IMG/VR virus record: IMGVR_UViG_3300049629_001312
Coordinates: 1-22,434 of that record
Source: a virus
Length of the DNA stretch: 22,434 bases
Direction: 5' to 3' (one strand)
The notes beneath the pieces were generated by a model. That model was not told where the DNA came from, made no database searches, and saw nothing but the letters and a program-made list of their open reading frames with translations. Position numbers and translations under genes: made by a program. Positions 1-7,645 of this stretch are shown piece by piece. Numbering within the stretch: position 1 is the stretch's first letter; each line of letters begins with the position of its first letter.

Positions 1-76
1 AACTCTTTTAAAAACATACAACTCCTTTATCTACATACTAATAATAAACTAAAATAAATTTTTTTCAAGGTAATTT

Positions 77-421
77 ATGATTAAAACAAGAGAAGATATT
101 TGGATGCACCTCGATGAATTAAATTGGTCGAAAGTATTCATCATGTTTTCAGTTAAATACAAAAAAAAATTAAAAATTGTTGATATTGAAATTCAAAGCG
201 TTATGCGTATTACTAAATGTGGGAAAAGTAATGTTGATTTGGAAGATGAAATTCGTAAGGAAAAACACTTCCTCACAGAACCAATCTATCAAGAATATGA
301 ATATTCAAATTGCAATTATAAAGTAGATGGAATGTTGACATGGAACAATGATTTGAAAAAGGTTTTTTTAACTGGGAAAACTACAAAGAAATTAATTGAA
401 CAATTTAAAAAAGAAATATGA
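77..421 (+). CDS. Hypothetical protein (114 aa)
   Basis: Uncharacterised small, charged protein with no signal peptide or membrane segment, so probably cytoplasmic. The ATG at 77 is preceded by CAAGG at 66-70, a reasonable ribosome-binding site six bases upstream. The sequence is lysine-rich with alternating hydrophobic stretches (for example KKKLKIVDIEIQSVMRI), which fits a small beta-rich fold, but I recognise no family. It is followed after 25 bases by the secreted Asn/Tyr-rich gene on the same strand, so the two may be co-transcribed. No function can be assigned. Confidence 0.7.
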   Translation: MIKTREDIWMHLDELNWSKVFIMFSVKYKKKLKIVDIEIQSVMRITKCGKSNVDLEDEIRKEKHFLTEPIYQEYEYSNCNYKVDGMLTWNNDLKKVFLTGKTTKKLIEQFKKEI

Positions 422-446
422 ATATATATTCATAAAGGAGCATACG

Positions 447-743
447 ATGAAATCTTTAATTTTGGCTTTGGTTATTTTTTTAGGCTTTAGTGGTGTTTCA
501 GAGGCACAATTTATCGTTGTATATCCACAAGTAAGACACTACAACAACTATAATTATAACAATTATAGATACAACTACAACAACTATAATTATGGTTATA
601 GATATAACAACTACAATTACAATTACAATTACAATTACAATTACAACAATAATTGGAACAGATATGTAACGCCAAGTGGATATATGCCATTCAATAATCC
701 ATATTTTCACATGGCAACACAAGGAATAGGTAGAAGCTGGTAA
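447..743 (+). CDS. Secreted Asn/Tyr-rich low-complexity protein (98 aa)
   Basis: The start is placed at ATG 447 because AAAGGAG at 434-440 lies seven bases upstream. The longer reading frame from 396 has no comparable site and would put 17 charged residues ahead of a perfect signal peptide. Residues 1-20 (MKSLILALVIFLGFSGVSEA) form a Sec signal peptide with a probable cut after SEA. About residues 27-68 consist almost only of N and Y in NYNY/NNY units. At DNA level this includes a short tandem AATTAC-type repeat around 612-647. The last 30 residues are ordinary (GYMPFNNPYFHM). It is probably exported to the periplasm or beyond; a surface-active or aggregation-prone role is inference. The repeat DNA could change length by slippage. 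Confidence 0.75.
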   Translation: MKSLILALVIFLGFSGVSEAQFIVVYPQVRHYNNYNYNNYRYNYNNYNYGYRYNNYNYNYNYNYNYNNNWNRYVTPSGYMPFNNPYFHMATQGIGRSW

Positions 744-749
744 GTAAAA

Positions 750-1085
750 TTACATCCCACAACCGCCAGAATGCTTTTCTTCCTCTTCCTTGTCGTGTTT
801 GAACGCATGGAAAATATCAGAAATGTAAGCACGGGATACAGATATCTTGTACTCCATCCATTCTTCAAGTTGATCATCGGGAGTGAGCATTTGTAACATC
901 ATGCTCGCATCATTTATTATATCTTTCAAATTACGCATCAACATGTCATTACCATCATCTGAAACTTCATTTCTTAAAGTAGGAGAAGGTATAGATGTCG
1001 ATGATTCACACATGTCAAAATATTCACTCTCACTTATAATGCCAGCTAAGTAAAATTTATAATTTGGATTATTTTTGTCTATCAT
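750..1085 (-). CDS. Hypothetical protein with Gly/Cys tail (111 aa)
   Basis: Unrecognised protein. The reading frame is open back to a TTG at 1130, directly after the stop of the lipoprotein gene, but ATG 1085 is preferred because an AAAAGGA site lies about nine bases upstream and the TTG has only weak upstream signal. The protein is acidic in the middle, with helical segments (LKDIINDASMMLQMLTPDDQLEEWMEYKISVSRAYISDIFHAF given here only by its type: amphipathic helices), and ends in HSGGCGM. No signal peptide. It is probably translated from the same message as the upstream lipoprotein gene (1131-1487). Role unknown. Confidence 0.7.
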   Translation of the reverse strand: MIDKNNPNYKFYLAGIISESEYFDMCESSTSIPSPTLRNEVSDDGNDMLMRNLKDIINDASMMLQMLTPDDQLEEWMEYKISVSRAYISDIFHAFKHDKEEEEKHSGGCGM

Positions 1086-1130
1086 GATTATTTGTCCTTT
1101 TGATAATAACGAGTATTTTATTTGTTTCAA

Positions 1131-1487
1131 TCATTTCTTTTTTATTTCGAACTTACGGACAGAACCTTTTTCTTTGTCCTTAATTCCCATCTCATGTCCA
1201 GTTTGATAATCATCATTATTTCCAAACAACTTAAATTTTTTACCATTCAAAGCATCTGTGTATCCACTATAAAATGACTCTGATATAAGTGTTGTCATCG
1301 CACAAGGTTTTGCATATAATACATCATCAGTAGTCTTGCATAAACTGGTATTTTTAAATTGTTCCTTATCTTTCATAATTCTTGGAAATCCACTGTATTC
1401 ACCTTCGAAATTCCTATGCCTGATTCTGCCGCATCCCGAAGTCACAAAAATAGCAACAACTAAAAACAACATAATCATTTTATTCAT
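1131..1487 (-). CDS. Predicted lipoprotein (118 aa)
   Basis: The N-terminus MNKMIMLFLVVAIFVTSGC is a lipoprotein signal peptide: positive start, hydrophobic core and lipobox T-S-G-C with the modified cysteine at residue 19. The mature protein would be tethered to an envelope membrane of the infected cell. The ATG at 1487 has AGGAG about seven bases upstream. The mature part contains a segment resembling small bacterial lipoproteins with Gly-Tyr-rich turns (FYSGYTDALNGKKF, then YQTGHEMGIKDKEKG), but no family is certain. Phage lipoproteins often act in superinfection exclusion or lysis control; that is established for other phages and only a possibility here. It is divergent from the channel gene at 1548. 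Confidence 0.75.
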   Translation of the reverse strand: MNKMIMLFLVVAIFVTSGCGRIRHRNFEGEYSGFPRIMKDKEQFKNTSLCKTTDDVLYAKPCAMTTLISESFYSGYTDALNGKKFKLFGNNDDYQTGHEMGIKDKEKGSVRKFEIKKK

Positions 1488-1547
1488 ATTATCTCCTAGT
1501 CCATTAAAATTATATGATTATCATATATATGTATGGGAGAATATAAA

Positions 1548-1907
1548 ATGAACGATGAGAAAAATTTTATAAATGTAAATCAACTGAAACAAGAATTAGA
1601 ATCATATAAAAAGTTTGCATTCTCCAATAATCTAATTGCATTGGCTCTATCTCTAACTATGGCTAATGCTACAGAAAAAATAGTAAATAGCATTAGCGAA
1701 AATGTATTAATGCCAATTATAAATTACTTTGTTGATAATGCTGGAGAAAACTGGAGAAATCTTGTTTTTGTGCCAACCGCTGGTCTTGAATTTGAAATTG
1801 GATCAATGATGAATGGATTTTTAAAGTTCATATTCACTAGCATTATTGTCTATATCTTTTATACAAAGGTTTTTAAAAAAAATGCAAATATTTCAATGGA
1901 TGAATAA
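1548..1907 (+). CDS. mscL: MscL-like large-conductance mechanosensitive channel (119 aa)
   Basis: By similarity to MscL, this is a pore-forming inner-membrane protein that opens when membrane tension rises. Residues 23-62 (starting FAFSNNLIALALSLTMANAT, with KIVNSISENVLMPIINYFV after it) align with the MscL first helix, whose E. coli form begins [20 protein letters not shown]. A second hydrophobic helix lies at about 85-108, followed by a basic KVFKK end, the right place for TM2. The periplasmic loop between them is about 20 residues, and total length is slightly below cellular MscL (about 136 aa). The start is set at ATG 1548, with GGGAGA at 1535-1540, rather than the in-frame ATG at 1533. 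The family call is from the pattern of helices and motifs; sequence divergence is large. The 3' end overlaps the methyltransferase gene. Confidence 0.7.
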   Translation: MNDEKNFINVNQLKQELESYKKFAFSNNLIALALSLTMANATEKIVNSISENVLMPIINYFVDNAGENWRNLVFVPTAGLEFEIGSMMNGFLKFIFTSIIVYIFYTKVFKKNANISMDE

Positions 1908-2553
1908 ACATATAATACCAAGAAAATTCGAAAAAATAAGAATAGGAAATAACAAAGATGGAGGATATGTTCTTCCTAAAAAATGTATCGATGAAGGTGA
2001 TCTTTGTATTTCTTTTGGATTGGGAAATAATATTACTTACGAAAAAGATTTATTGAATAGGAATAAAAAAGTTATTGGATATGATATTGCATTAAAAACA
2101 CGACACGCATGGGCAAGAAAAATGAAACTTGATACCTATGAAGAATTCGCAAACATACCAGAAGTACAACAATCTAATAAAATAGTTCTAAAGATAGATA
2201 CCGAAGGTTCGGAATGGAATTTTTTTGAAACAATGAATATGCAACATTTTGAAGAAAAAATTTCTTGCTTTGCTTTTGAATTGCATCTCCATATGAATCC
2301 TAAAAAAACACCATTATCAGTTATGGAAAAGATGCTTGATACACATTATGTCGCTCATGTTCATGGGAATAATTATGGAAATTGTAAGGAACTAGTTCCA
2401 GTTGCATTGGAAATTACACTGGTAAATAAGAAATATTTTGACAACCCACCAATTGATATTCAAAAATATCCTATTAAAAATTTAGACTATGTAAACAAAC
2501 CGGGACGCATAGAATTAGATTTGCCTTGGTTGCATAGTATTAAGCTGTTGTGA
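1882..2553 (+). CDS. FkbM-like SAM-dependent methyltransferase (223 aa)
   Basis: Predicted class I SAM-dependent methyltransferase related to the FkbM family (Methyltransf_21), which O-methylates sugars and other small metabolites. Visible marks: an N-terminal RIGNNKDGGYVLP segment (about residues 20-32), a Gly-rich SAM-binding strand and loop SFGLGNNITYEKDL (44-57), the acidic VIGYD strand end, and the typical LKIDTEGSEW motif (103-112). ATG 1882 is preferred, with AAAGGT about 11 bases upstream. The frame is open further upstream but would then overlap the channel gene by 62 bases instead of 26. The last 39 bases overlap the convergent HEXXH gene (2515-3201). Substrate unknown; modification of phage or host surface glycans is inference. 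Confidence 0.72.
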   Translation: MQIFQWMNKHIIPRKFEKIRIGNNKDGGYVLPKKCIDEGDLCISFGLGNNITYEKDLLNRNKKVIGYDIALKTRHAWARKMKLDTYEEFANIPEVQQSNKIVLKIDTEGSEWNFFETMNMQHFEEKISCFAFELHLHMNPKKTPLSVMEKMLDTHYVAHVHGNNYGNCKELVPVALEITLVNKKYFDNPPIDIQKYPIKNLDYVNKPGRIELDLPWLHSIKLL

Positions 2554-3201
2554 TTGAACTTTGTTTGGCTGCATAGTATTAGGCTGTTGTGATTGACCTT
2601 TGCTTCGATATGACGCTAGTATAGGTATTTGTTGGCGAATAACCTGCCAATGTTTGGATACCCAATCTATGAATATTTTTTCAGCCCTTACAGGACCAAC
2701 TTCACTTGTTGTTCCCGTTGTTTGCAACTCAATCTCATGAGTGCATTCGTGAACAATCGTACTGGCTATTTCAATTATAGCATCCAAAGTATCTCCGTGA
2801 GTTGCTAAATGCTTTTGAACATTTACACGAATTACATCTGATGGCTGTAATTGATTTACATCTATATCTGGAATGTATTTCTTGATAACAGCATTAGGAA
2901 CTGTATTTAACTTTTGATTCATCATAATGTCAGAACCAAATTTCATTTTGATCTTGTTTGCAACAGAAGCCCCTACAATTTTTTTATTTTCTGCTGAACT
3001 ATAAAGACCATAAGCACCTGATTGCAATAACGCAATGGTGCTTATATTTTTAAGTAACTTCTGACCTGTCAATCTATCGTAAAGTTGTACTAACTTTACT
3101 GAATATTTTGCACTTTTATATGCAGAATCAATTTGGGTCTCATCGACATTTTCTGTGCCAATGGTAGAACCTTGCTCATAAAACCATTTTGAAAAATTCA
3201 T
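2515..3201 (-). CDS. HEXXH-containing putative metallopeptidase-like protein (228 aa)
   Basis: The sequence IVHECTHEIE gives a zinc-protease-type HEXXH motif (H151, E152, H155 counted from the chosen start). Candidate third ligands are the glutamates about 12 and 19 residues after the second His. The surrounding predicted helix (AIIEIASTIVHECTHEIEL) is the usual HEXXH setting. No signal peptide. The start is set at the second Met (3201), because GGAAGG lies a few bases upstream; the ATG at 3213 is possible. The C-terminus is a Gln-rich tail made of two 13-residue repeats (QSQQPNTMQPNKV / QSQQLNTMQPRQI) encoded by a 39-bp tandem repeat. Protease activity is inferred only from the motif. Confidence 0.68.
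   Translation of the reverse strand: MNFSKWFYEQGSTIGTENVDETQIDSAYKSAKYSVKLVQLYDRLTGQKLLKNISTIALLQSGAYGLYSSAENKKIVGASVANKIKMKFGSDIMMNQKLNTVPNAVIKKYIPDIDVNQLQPSDVIRVNVQKHLATHGDTLDAIIEIASTIVHECTHEIELQTTGTTSEVGPVRAEKIFIDWVSKHWQVIRQQIPILASYRSKGQSQQPNTMQPNKVQSQQLNTMQPRQI
2526..2602. repeat. Two-copy 39-bp tandem repeat
   Basis: Two 38-base copies at 2526-2563 and 2565-2602, period 39 bases, differ at three positions by eye. The period is 13 codons, so the repeat stays in frame in the minus-strand HEXXH gene and encodes its Gln-rich tail. Copy 1 also covers the final codons and stop of the plus-strand methyltransferase gene. Confidence 0.85.
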
Positions 3202-3244
3202 AATACCTTCCATGAAAGTATCTATGATTCAAAATGTTATTTTA

Positions 3245-3535
3245 TTACTGAGGAATTTGAATTCCACCAGAAGATGCAACCACAATCCCACTGCCAAATT
3301 TGCTGTTGTATGCGTTTTTAATCTCATCGTCTGGCTCTCCATACGCAACAATATGAGACTTATTTATGGTCATTTTTTGATCTTTGGCAAAAGGTGCATA
3401 TGGCATCATACCAACGCCTTCTCTTGAAATGGCAAAAATCATCGGATTCTTTAAAACAAAAGTATCATTATCAGAAGATAAAGTTTGTGCAAGAACATCT
3501 TCACCAGTAGAAATCTTTAAATATTCAATTTTCAT
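3245..3535 (-). CDS. Small conserved phage protein, possible Sm-like fold (96 aa)
   Basis: Starts MKIEYLKISTGEDVLAQTLS and contains VLKNPM, MMPYAPFAKDQ, HIVAYGEPDDEIKNAYNSKF and GSGIVV. This combination (LK.S.GE.V.A, then LKNP, then MPYAPF, then N.YN..FGSGIV) matches from memory a small protein common in T4-like cyanophages and other marine myoviruses. The short strand pattern suggests an Sm/LSm-like beta fold. The function of the family is not established to my knowledge. ATG 3535 has AAGGAG upstream. It lies between the HEXXH gene and the membrane protein gene, all on the minus strand, so the three probably form one transcript. Confidence 0.75.
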   Translation of the reverse strand: MKIEYLKISTGEDVLAQTLSSDNDTFVLKNPMIFAISREGVGMMPYAPFAKDQKMTINKSHIVAYGEPDDEIKNAYNSKFGSGIVVASSGGIQIPQ

Positions 3536-3578
3536 AATGTATCTCCTTAGAAAGATTTAACTTAAAAGAATATAACAC

Positions 3579-3935
3579 TTATGTTTCTAATTGTAAATCA
3601 TTTATAATTTCTTTTGTTTCTTTTTCATGAGTTTGCATAACTTCTTTTTCGATTTCTGGCTTTCCTTTGATCAAATTGATAATTTCAGCCAAACCAACAA
3701 AAGGCAATGCAGCAATAATGCTAGAACCCGGAATCGGAGATAAAGTGCCTAGTAATGCCACTCCTATGATGATTTTAGCCATGTTCTTGCCATATTTGAC
3801 TGATAGTCTCTCATAATGATTTTTGATTTTTTCAATGATTTTAGATGGCGAAATAAAGTCGGCAATCCCTTCCCTATAAAATTCATAAGGTTTGAAATTA
3901 CTGACTATTTTCCATTCTGAATATGATAGCAACAT
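3579..3935 (-). CDS. Small membrane protein (118 aa)
   Basis: Unrecognised protein. Residues 1-55 are soluble and mixed (MLLSYSEWKIVSNFKPYEFY), with a basic stretch SVKYGKNMAK just ahead of the membrane. Residues about 56-90 are hydrophobic (KIIIGVALLGTLSPIPGSSI then IAALPFVGLAEIINLI), forming one or two membrane helices broken at the Pro-Gly turn, and the end is charged and acidic. The start lies three bases after the stop of the homing-type nuclease and has no clear Shine-Dalgarno, so translation is probably coupled to that gene. Function unknown. Confidence 0.68.
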   Translation of the reverse strand: MLLSYSEWKIVSNFKPYEFYREGIADFISPSKIIEKIKNHYERLSVKYGKNMAKIIIGVALLGTLSPIPGSSIIAALPFVGLAEIINLIKGKPEIEKEVMQTHEKETKEIINDLQLET

Positions 3936-3938
3936 GAT

Positions 3939-5078
3939 TTATTTAGTTTTTTTTCTTATCTTTTCGATAAAAGATCTCATATTTTTTTCATTATAAACAT
4001 GACCAAATAAATTGATTTCTGTCCAAACCTCAAACGATATACCAAGTTCTTTTGCTTTTATTTTAGCAGCATTGATTTTACATATGACAACTTCATCACT
4101 TAACCATTTCTCTGGTTTTACTTCGACTAATTTTTTTGATTCATCTTTATATTCTATTAAGATATCAATGATGTAGGAGGAGGTTATTTCTTTTATTGGA
4201 TTAAAATATTCAACTTCAATTTTTTCTACAAAATAATTTTTTACAAAATCGTCTTCGTCTAATTTTAAATATGCTTTCTTCTCATAGGACGATCTATAAA
4301 ATACTCTTCCAGCTTTTGAAGATTCATGCCAGCCACTCAAATGATGAAGTTTTGGATCAAAACCTTTTTTGTATTGTGCGACAGTAGCTTTTGAAATATT
4401 CTCTTTATGCTCTCTGGTGAACCCTCCAGTTTCTTCAAGCATTTTCTTTCTGCCTTCTGAAATATTTTGGCAATGCTCTTCAGAAAATTCTTTTCCCATG
4501 TGGGATTCAGACATTTTTTGTTTTGTTTCTTCGGAATGAACTTTTCCTAACATTCCATTAATGCAATGATTTTCGATAATATTTTTTGTTGCTCTGGCTA
4601 TACCTTCTGGATTATTTTTCATGTAATTACTTAGTTTTTTCTTAAACTCTTCGCTACGCTTGATTCCAGTAAGACTCATGCGAATTTTTTCTTTTTGTTC
4701 TTCGCTAATTTCTTTTCCTAATTGAATGCAACTTTTACAAAGCTGTAAATACGGTTCTTGTAATGAACCATAATAATTGCGTTTTTTCATTTGACGGCAA
4801 TGATTTCCATCGTGTTTTGGATGAGGACAATAAACATTAACAATTTCTTCTGTTTGTCGATTTTCTCCAACTTTGTTTACTGGATTGTTGTGATGCATAT
4901 AACATTTTCTGCAGATAAAACTTTCGCCATCATTTTTTAATATGTTTCTTTTGGCTGGTTGCTTTCCAATGATAATAATTTCATCTTTTGGTTCGTGTTG
5001 TGGATGATCACAATTTATCTCAATCTTTTCTATATCTTTAAATGTTATATACTTAAATTTAAATTCTTCTATATTCAT
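3939..5078 (-). CDS. Free-standing homing-type endonuclease: zinc fingers, NUMOD3 repeats, PD-(D/E)XK domain (379 aa)
   Basis: Residues 20-120 hold two Cys/His clusters (CDHPQH with CRKC; CPHPKH with CKSC), probably zinc-binding. Residues 124-235 contain NUMOD3-type DNA-binding modules (SEEQKEKIRMSLTGIKRSEE, HSEETKQKMSESHMGKEFSE, FTREHKENISKA), as in phage homing endonucleases. Residues 258-355 look like a PD-(D/E)XK nuclease of TnsA-like type: SSYEKKAYLKL (E266), YIIDILIEY (D305), LVEVKPEKW (E319, K321) and FEVWTE. The modules are thus visible, but the pairing of NUMOD3 with this nuclease fold is less usual than with GIY-YIG or HNH. It would cut DNA at a site absent from genomes that carry it. 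It has its own promoter (5099-5127), AAGGAG before ATG 5078, and sits just after the capsid terminator. Confidence 0.8.
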   Translation of the reverse strand: MNIEEFKFKYITFKDIEKIEINCDHPQHEPKDEIIIIGKQPAKRNILKNDGESFICRKCYMHHNNPVNKVGENRQTEEIVNVYCPHPKHDGNHCRQMKKRNYYGSLQEPYLQLCKSCIQLGKEISEEQKEKIRMSLTGIKRSEEFKKKLSNYMKNNPEGIARATKNIIENHCINGMLGKVHSEETKQKMSESHMGKEFSEEHCQNISEGRKKMLEETGGFTREHKENISKATVAQYKKGFDPKLHHLSGWHESSKAGRVFYRSSYEKKAYLKLDEDDFVKNYFVEKIEVEYFNPIKEITSSYIIDILIEYKDESKKLVEVKPEKWLSDEVVICKINAAKIKAKELGISFEVWTEINLFGHVYNEKNMRSFIEKIRKKTK

Positions 5079-5098
5079 GTTAAACTCCTTGTGATTTC

Positions 5099-5127
5099 AT
5101 TCTACACGAAATCTGTTTTTTAGTCAA
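5099..5127 (-). promoter_or_regulatory. Sigma70-like promoter of the nuclease gene
   Basis: Reading the minus strand, TTGACT (5122-5127) is followed by a 17-base spacer and TAGAAT (5099-5104). This is close to the bacterial sigma70 consensus with ideal spacing, and lies about 20 bases upstream of ATG 5078. It would be an early, host-polymerase promoter, separate from the structural genes. Motif read directly; activity inferred. Confidence 0.7.
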
Positions 5128-5167
5128 TCATAAAATTTTGATCTTTTTCTAAAAATTTTCTTTTAAC

Positions 5168-5204
5168 AAAAAAAAAGAACCCAACTATCATTAGTTGGGT
5201 TCTT
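5168..5204 (-). terminator. Rho-independent terminator after major capsid gene
   Basis: Perfect 12-bp inverted repeat AAGAACCCAACT (5175-5186) / AGTTGGGTTCTT (5193-5204) with a six-base loop. On the minus strand the stem is followed directly by a run of about nine U (A run at 5168-5176 on the plus strand). It lies 32 bases past the capsid stop codon and before the nuclease promoter, so it ends the head-gene transcript. Confidence 0.92.
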
Positions 5205-5235
5205 AAATTTTTACTATTTTTATAGAGAGTAAAAA

Positions 5236-6666
5236 TTAAATAATAAAGTTAGCAATCGACATTCTTGCGTAGAATTTAGCACCTTCCCTTAACAATTTTT
5301 TTCCGTATCTTGTCAAAATACCTTTTCTGGGGCAAAAGCTCTCTGGATCGAGAACAACAGGTGTCTGAGTAAGAGGAACATAAGGGCAGTAGAAATATCC
5401 TGAGTCAAGATATGAATCGCCTTTATAGCCCATAAGGATTTGATTGCTTTGGAACAATGGATCTTTATATAATCTCCAACGATTGTTCACAGTTCCGACA
5501 TACTGGATGCCAAGGGAGCTAGTGAATGTTTCGCTAGGAGCAGGAGCGAAACCAGCGGTTGCGGTTTCGAAGATCGAAGCAACTTCGGGAGATGTAACGA
5601 TGAAGTTAGCACCACCACGAAGGGTCTTACGATGAATAACGGAGGAAATTTCAACGATCTTCACATAGAGAGATTCGTATTTTTCCTTGATGGTATCACC
5701 TAAGGAGGTGTTGAAGTCCCAAGCGGTTACAGTACCAGCATTTTGACGGAGGTCGGTGAGGACTTCACGATCAATTTCAAGATTAATTTCTTGAGCAAGA
5801 ACTGCGGTCAATTCGGCTTCAGCGTCCAAGTTGTGTTGCGAACGAAGATCTTGTTGAGCTTCATAAGACCATACAGCCTTCAACTTACGGGTCTTGGCGG
5901 TAATATCTTCAGATTCAACAACGAGGTTGATTTCTGGAAGGTCTTGATTACATTCAAGATTAGATTCGTAGCTCATTACTACGCTATTTGCACCGGGATC
6001 GCTATCCCAAGTCAATGTCAATGCACCACTGGTCAAATCAATTGTGCCAGTAGATACAGCGGGTGAAGGTGAGCCAATTTCAGTTTTATTGAATGTGCCA
6101 CCAGCACTAAAATTGAATGTATATACTGCTGTAGCACCATCATAGATAGTACCAGTAATAGTACCAGCCAAAATTGGTCCTCGTTCAAGTGTGAAGTTGG
6201 AAGTGGTATCGCCACCTGCATCTACTAGTCTCTCGTTTTGAACGAACTGGTGAGAATAGAAGATATCAAGGTTTGCAGTACCATCAGCCTTCTGCATCAA
6301 GGAGTTTGCGTCATCACCGGGGAAGCCGCCATTATTATCTGCACCACGGGTAGCACCCTTATTGGATGAATAGCGGAAGCGGAGATAATAAACAAGACCA
6401 GTAGGTCCAAGCAAAGGCTGGACGGATACGATCTTATTAGCGATCAACTGTGGGTAAATCCTACGAACCAATGGTATGGAGATTCGTTTGAATTGTGCGA
6501 TGTCAGCGGTGTCGGTAGACACTTCGTTGATAAGGCGTTGGTTTTCGAGAAGAACTGCTGTGGCTGCACGAGTATTACGGTCTTCGATTCCATTGAGGAG
6601 ACCAGTTTTAGCCCAGCGTCCTTCTAACTCTTTAGCTTCATTTAAAAATCTAGCATTAGCGTTCAT
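5236..6666 (-). CDS. 23: Major capsid protein, T4 gp23 type (476 aa)
   Basis: Main shell protein of the phage head, HK97 fold, built as a precursor onto the scaffold and cleaved by the prohead protease. Diagnostic segments: AATAVLLENQRLINE (35-48), FKRISIPLVRRIYPQLIANK (59-78), VSVQPLLGPTGLVYYLRFRY (80-99), the helical AVWSYEAQQDLRSQHNLDAE (264-283) and EINLEIDREVLTDLR. A likely maturation cut fits the gp21 rule (hydrophobic-x-Glu) after E48 (I-N-E); this is inference. Residues about 155-235 form a Gly/Thr-rich beta insertion (GTITGTIYDG, GTIDLTSGALTLTW) like that seen in many marine gp23 relatives. Base composition is visibly more GC-rich than the flanks, as expected for a highly expressed gene. 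AAAGGA precedes ATG 6666; a terminator follows. Confidence 0.95.
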   Translation of the reverse strand: MNANARFLNEAKELEGRWAKTGLLNGIEDRNTRAATAVLLENQRLINEVSTDTADIAQFKRISIPLVRRIYPQLIANKIVSVQPLLGPTGLVYYLRFRYSSNKGATRGADNNGGFPGDDANSLMQKADGTANLDIFYSHQFVQNERLVDAGGDTTSNFTLERGPILAGTITGTIYDGATAVYTFNFSAGGTFNKTEIGSPSPAVSTGTIDLTSGALTLTWDSDPGANSVVMSYESNLECNQDLPEINLVVESEDITAKTRKLKAVWSYEAQQDLRSQHNLDAEAELTAVLAQEINLEIDREVLTDLRQNAGTVTAWDFNTSLGDTIKEKYESLYVKIVEISSVIHRKTLRGGANFIVTSPEVASIFETATAGFAPAPSETFTSSLGIQYVGTVNNRWRLYKDPLFQSNQILMGYKGDSYLDSGYFYCPYVPLTQTPVVLDPESFCPRKGILTRYGKKLLREGAKFYARMSIANFII

Positions 6667-6700
6667 ATTAAAATTTCCTTTTACTGTTAGAATTTAGCTT

Positions 6701-7603
6701 TTACTTTGGTTTTTTCACACCTGAAAGAACCAAGATTTGGTCTATTTCACTGCTGTTGTTGTTGTCATAATTTTCCGCAATTACGACTTCTTGATCAACA
6801 ACCTTATTACCTCTCCCCGTTACATTCTGTGCTTTTTCAACCCTTGCATTCTGTTCTGTAATTACTTCAGACTTTTTTCGACTTTCAACCGCCCTTGTTT
6901 GCTCTGTAATTAAATTTTTAGCATAGCGTACATTTTCATTAAGTTTAGTGTTTTCGGTAGAAAGCCTGATATTACGGGCTTCCATAATTCGAAGTTGACC
7001 TTTAAGTTCATCGGCTTGTTTGATTGCTTCTTCAACTTTTGCTGAAGAGACATTGTTCACTTCATCATCGGAAAGATAATTGCTGGTGAGGTCAACAATC
7101 TTATCGAGAACGACCTTATGTTCAGCCAAGCGAGGATCGGTTACGATGTCCTTGCGAGCTTGTTCATAGATTTCTTGACCCTTCACTTGAAGGAATTGAT
7201 CTACCTTATCAACAATGTATTCCTTCATTTCATGAAGTTTCTTGTCGTATTCTTCGTACAGTTCTACTTCAAGAGAATTGTTTTTAGCTCTTTCAGATTT
7301 AAGCATCTGATAGGCTTCTTCATATCCTTCTTCCATAGCTTGCTTGTACTCTTCGCCTTGAATTTCAAGACGATTGCGAAGATCGGCAATGATAGAATAA
7401 GCTTCTTCATAGCCTTTTTCCGCAGTATTTTCTGATTTGTTTAGTTCGCCAGAGAGATCTGAATATGCTTCTTCAAGCTTTTCATTATACTCTTTTTCGA
7501 GACTTACTTTAGCCTGATCTAGCATCTCGCTGATAGCAGAAGATACTTCCTTTACATCGGACTCAGGCAACAATTTCTTGATCGCTTCCATTATCTTTTC
7601 CAT
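6701..7603 (-). CDS. 22: Prohead scaffold/core protein, T4 gp22 type (300 aa)
   Basis: Internal scaffold on which the capsid shell assembles; degraded by the prohead protease during maturation. The call rests on position between the protease and major capsid genes and on composition: almost entirely charged, Glu/Lys-rich, predicted coiled coil with few aromatics. It shows three related units, LEEAYSDLSGEL, GYEEAYSIIADLRNRL and GYEEAYQMLKSERAKN (about residues 43-110), suggesting internal duplication. A second coiled coil follows at about 195-250. The end is low-complexity (NYDNNNSSEIDQILVLSG). Several Leu/Ile-x-Glu sites could be protease cuts. ATG 7603 has GAGG about nine bases upstream. Confidence 0.9.
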   Translation of the reverse strand: MEKIMEAIKKLLPESDVKEVSSAISEMLDQAKVSLEKEYNEKLEEAYSDLSGELNKSENTAEKGYEEAYSIIADLRNRLEIQGEEYKQAMEEGYEEAYQMLKSERAKNNSLEVELYEEYDKKLHEMKEYIVDKVDQFLQVKGQEIYEQARKDIVTDPRLAEHKVVLDKIVDLTSNYLSDDEVNNVSSAKVEEAIKQADELKGQLRIMEARNIRLSTENTKLNENVRYAKNLITEQTRAVESRKKSEVITEQNARVEKAQNVTGRGNKVVDQEVVIAENYDNNNSSEIDQILVLSGVKKPK

Positions 7604-7645
7604 TAGCCTAACCTCACTTTGCTAGTGTTTCGTTTTAAGAAATAA

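Noticed and set aside
498-722. Minus-strand poly-Val/Ile open frame
   Set aside because: Antisense shadow of the NYNY repeat of the secreted protein; no start signal.
3212-3427. Plus-strand open frame of 71 aa
   Set aside because: Antisense to the well-supported 3245-3535 gene, with no family features.
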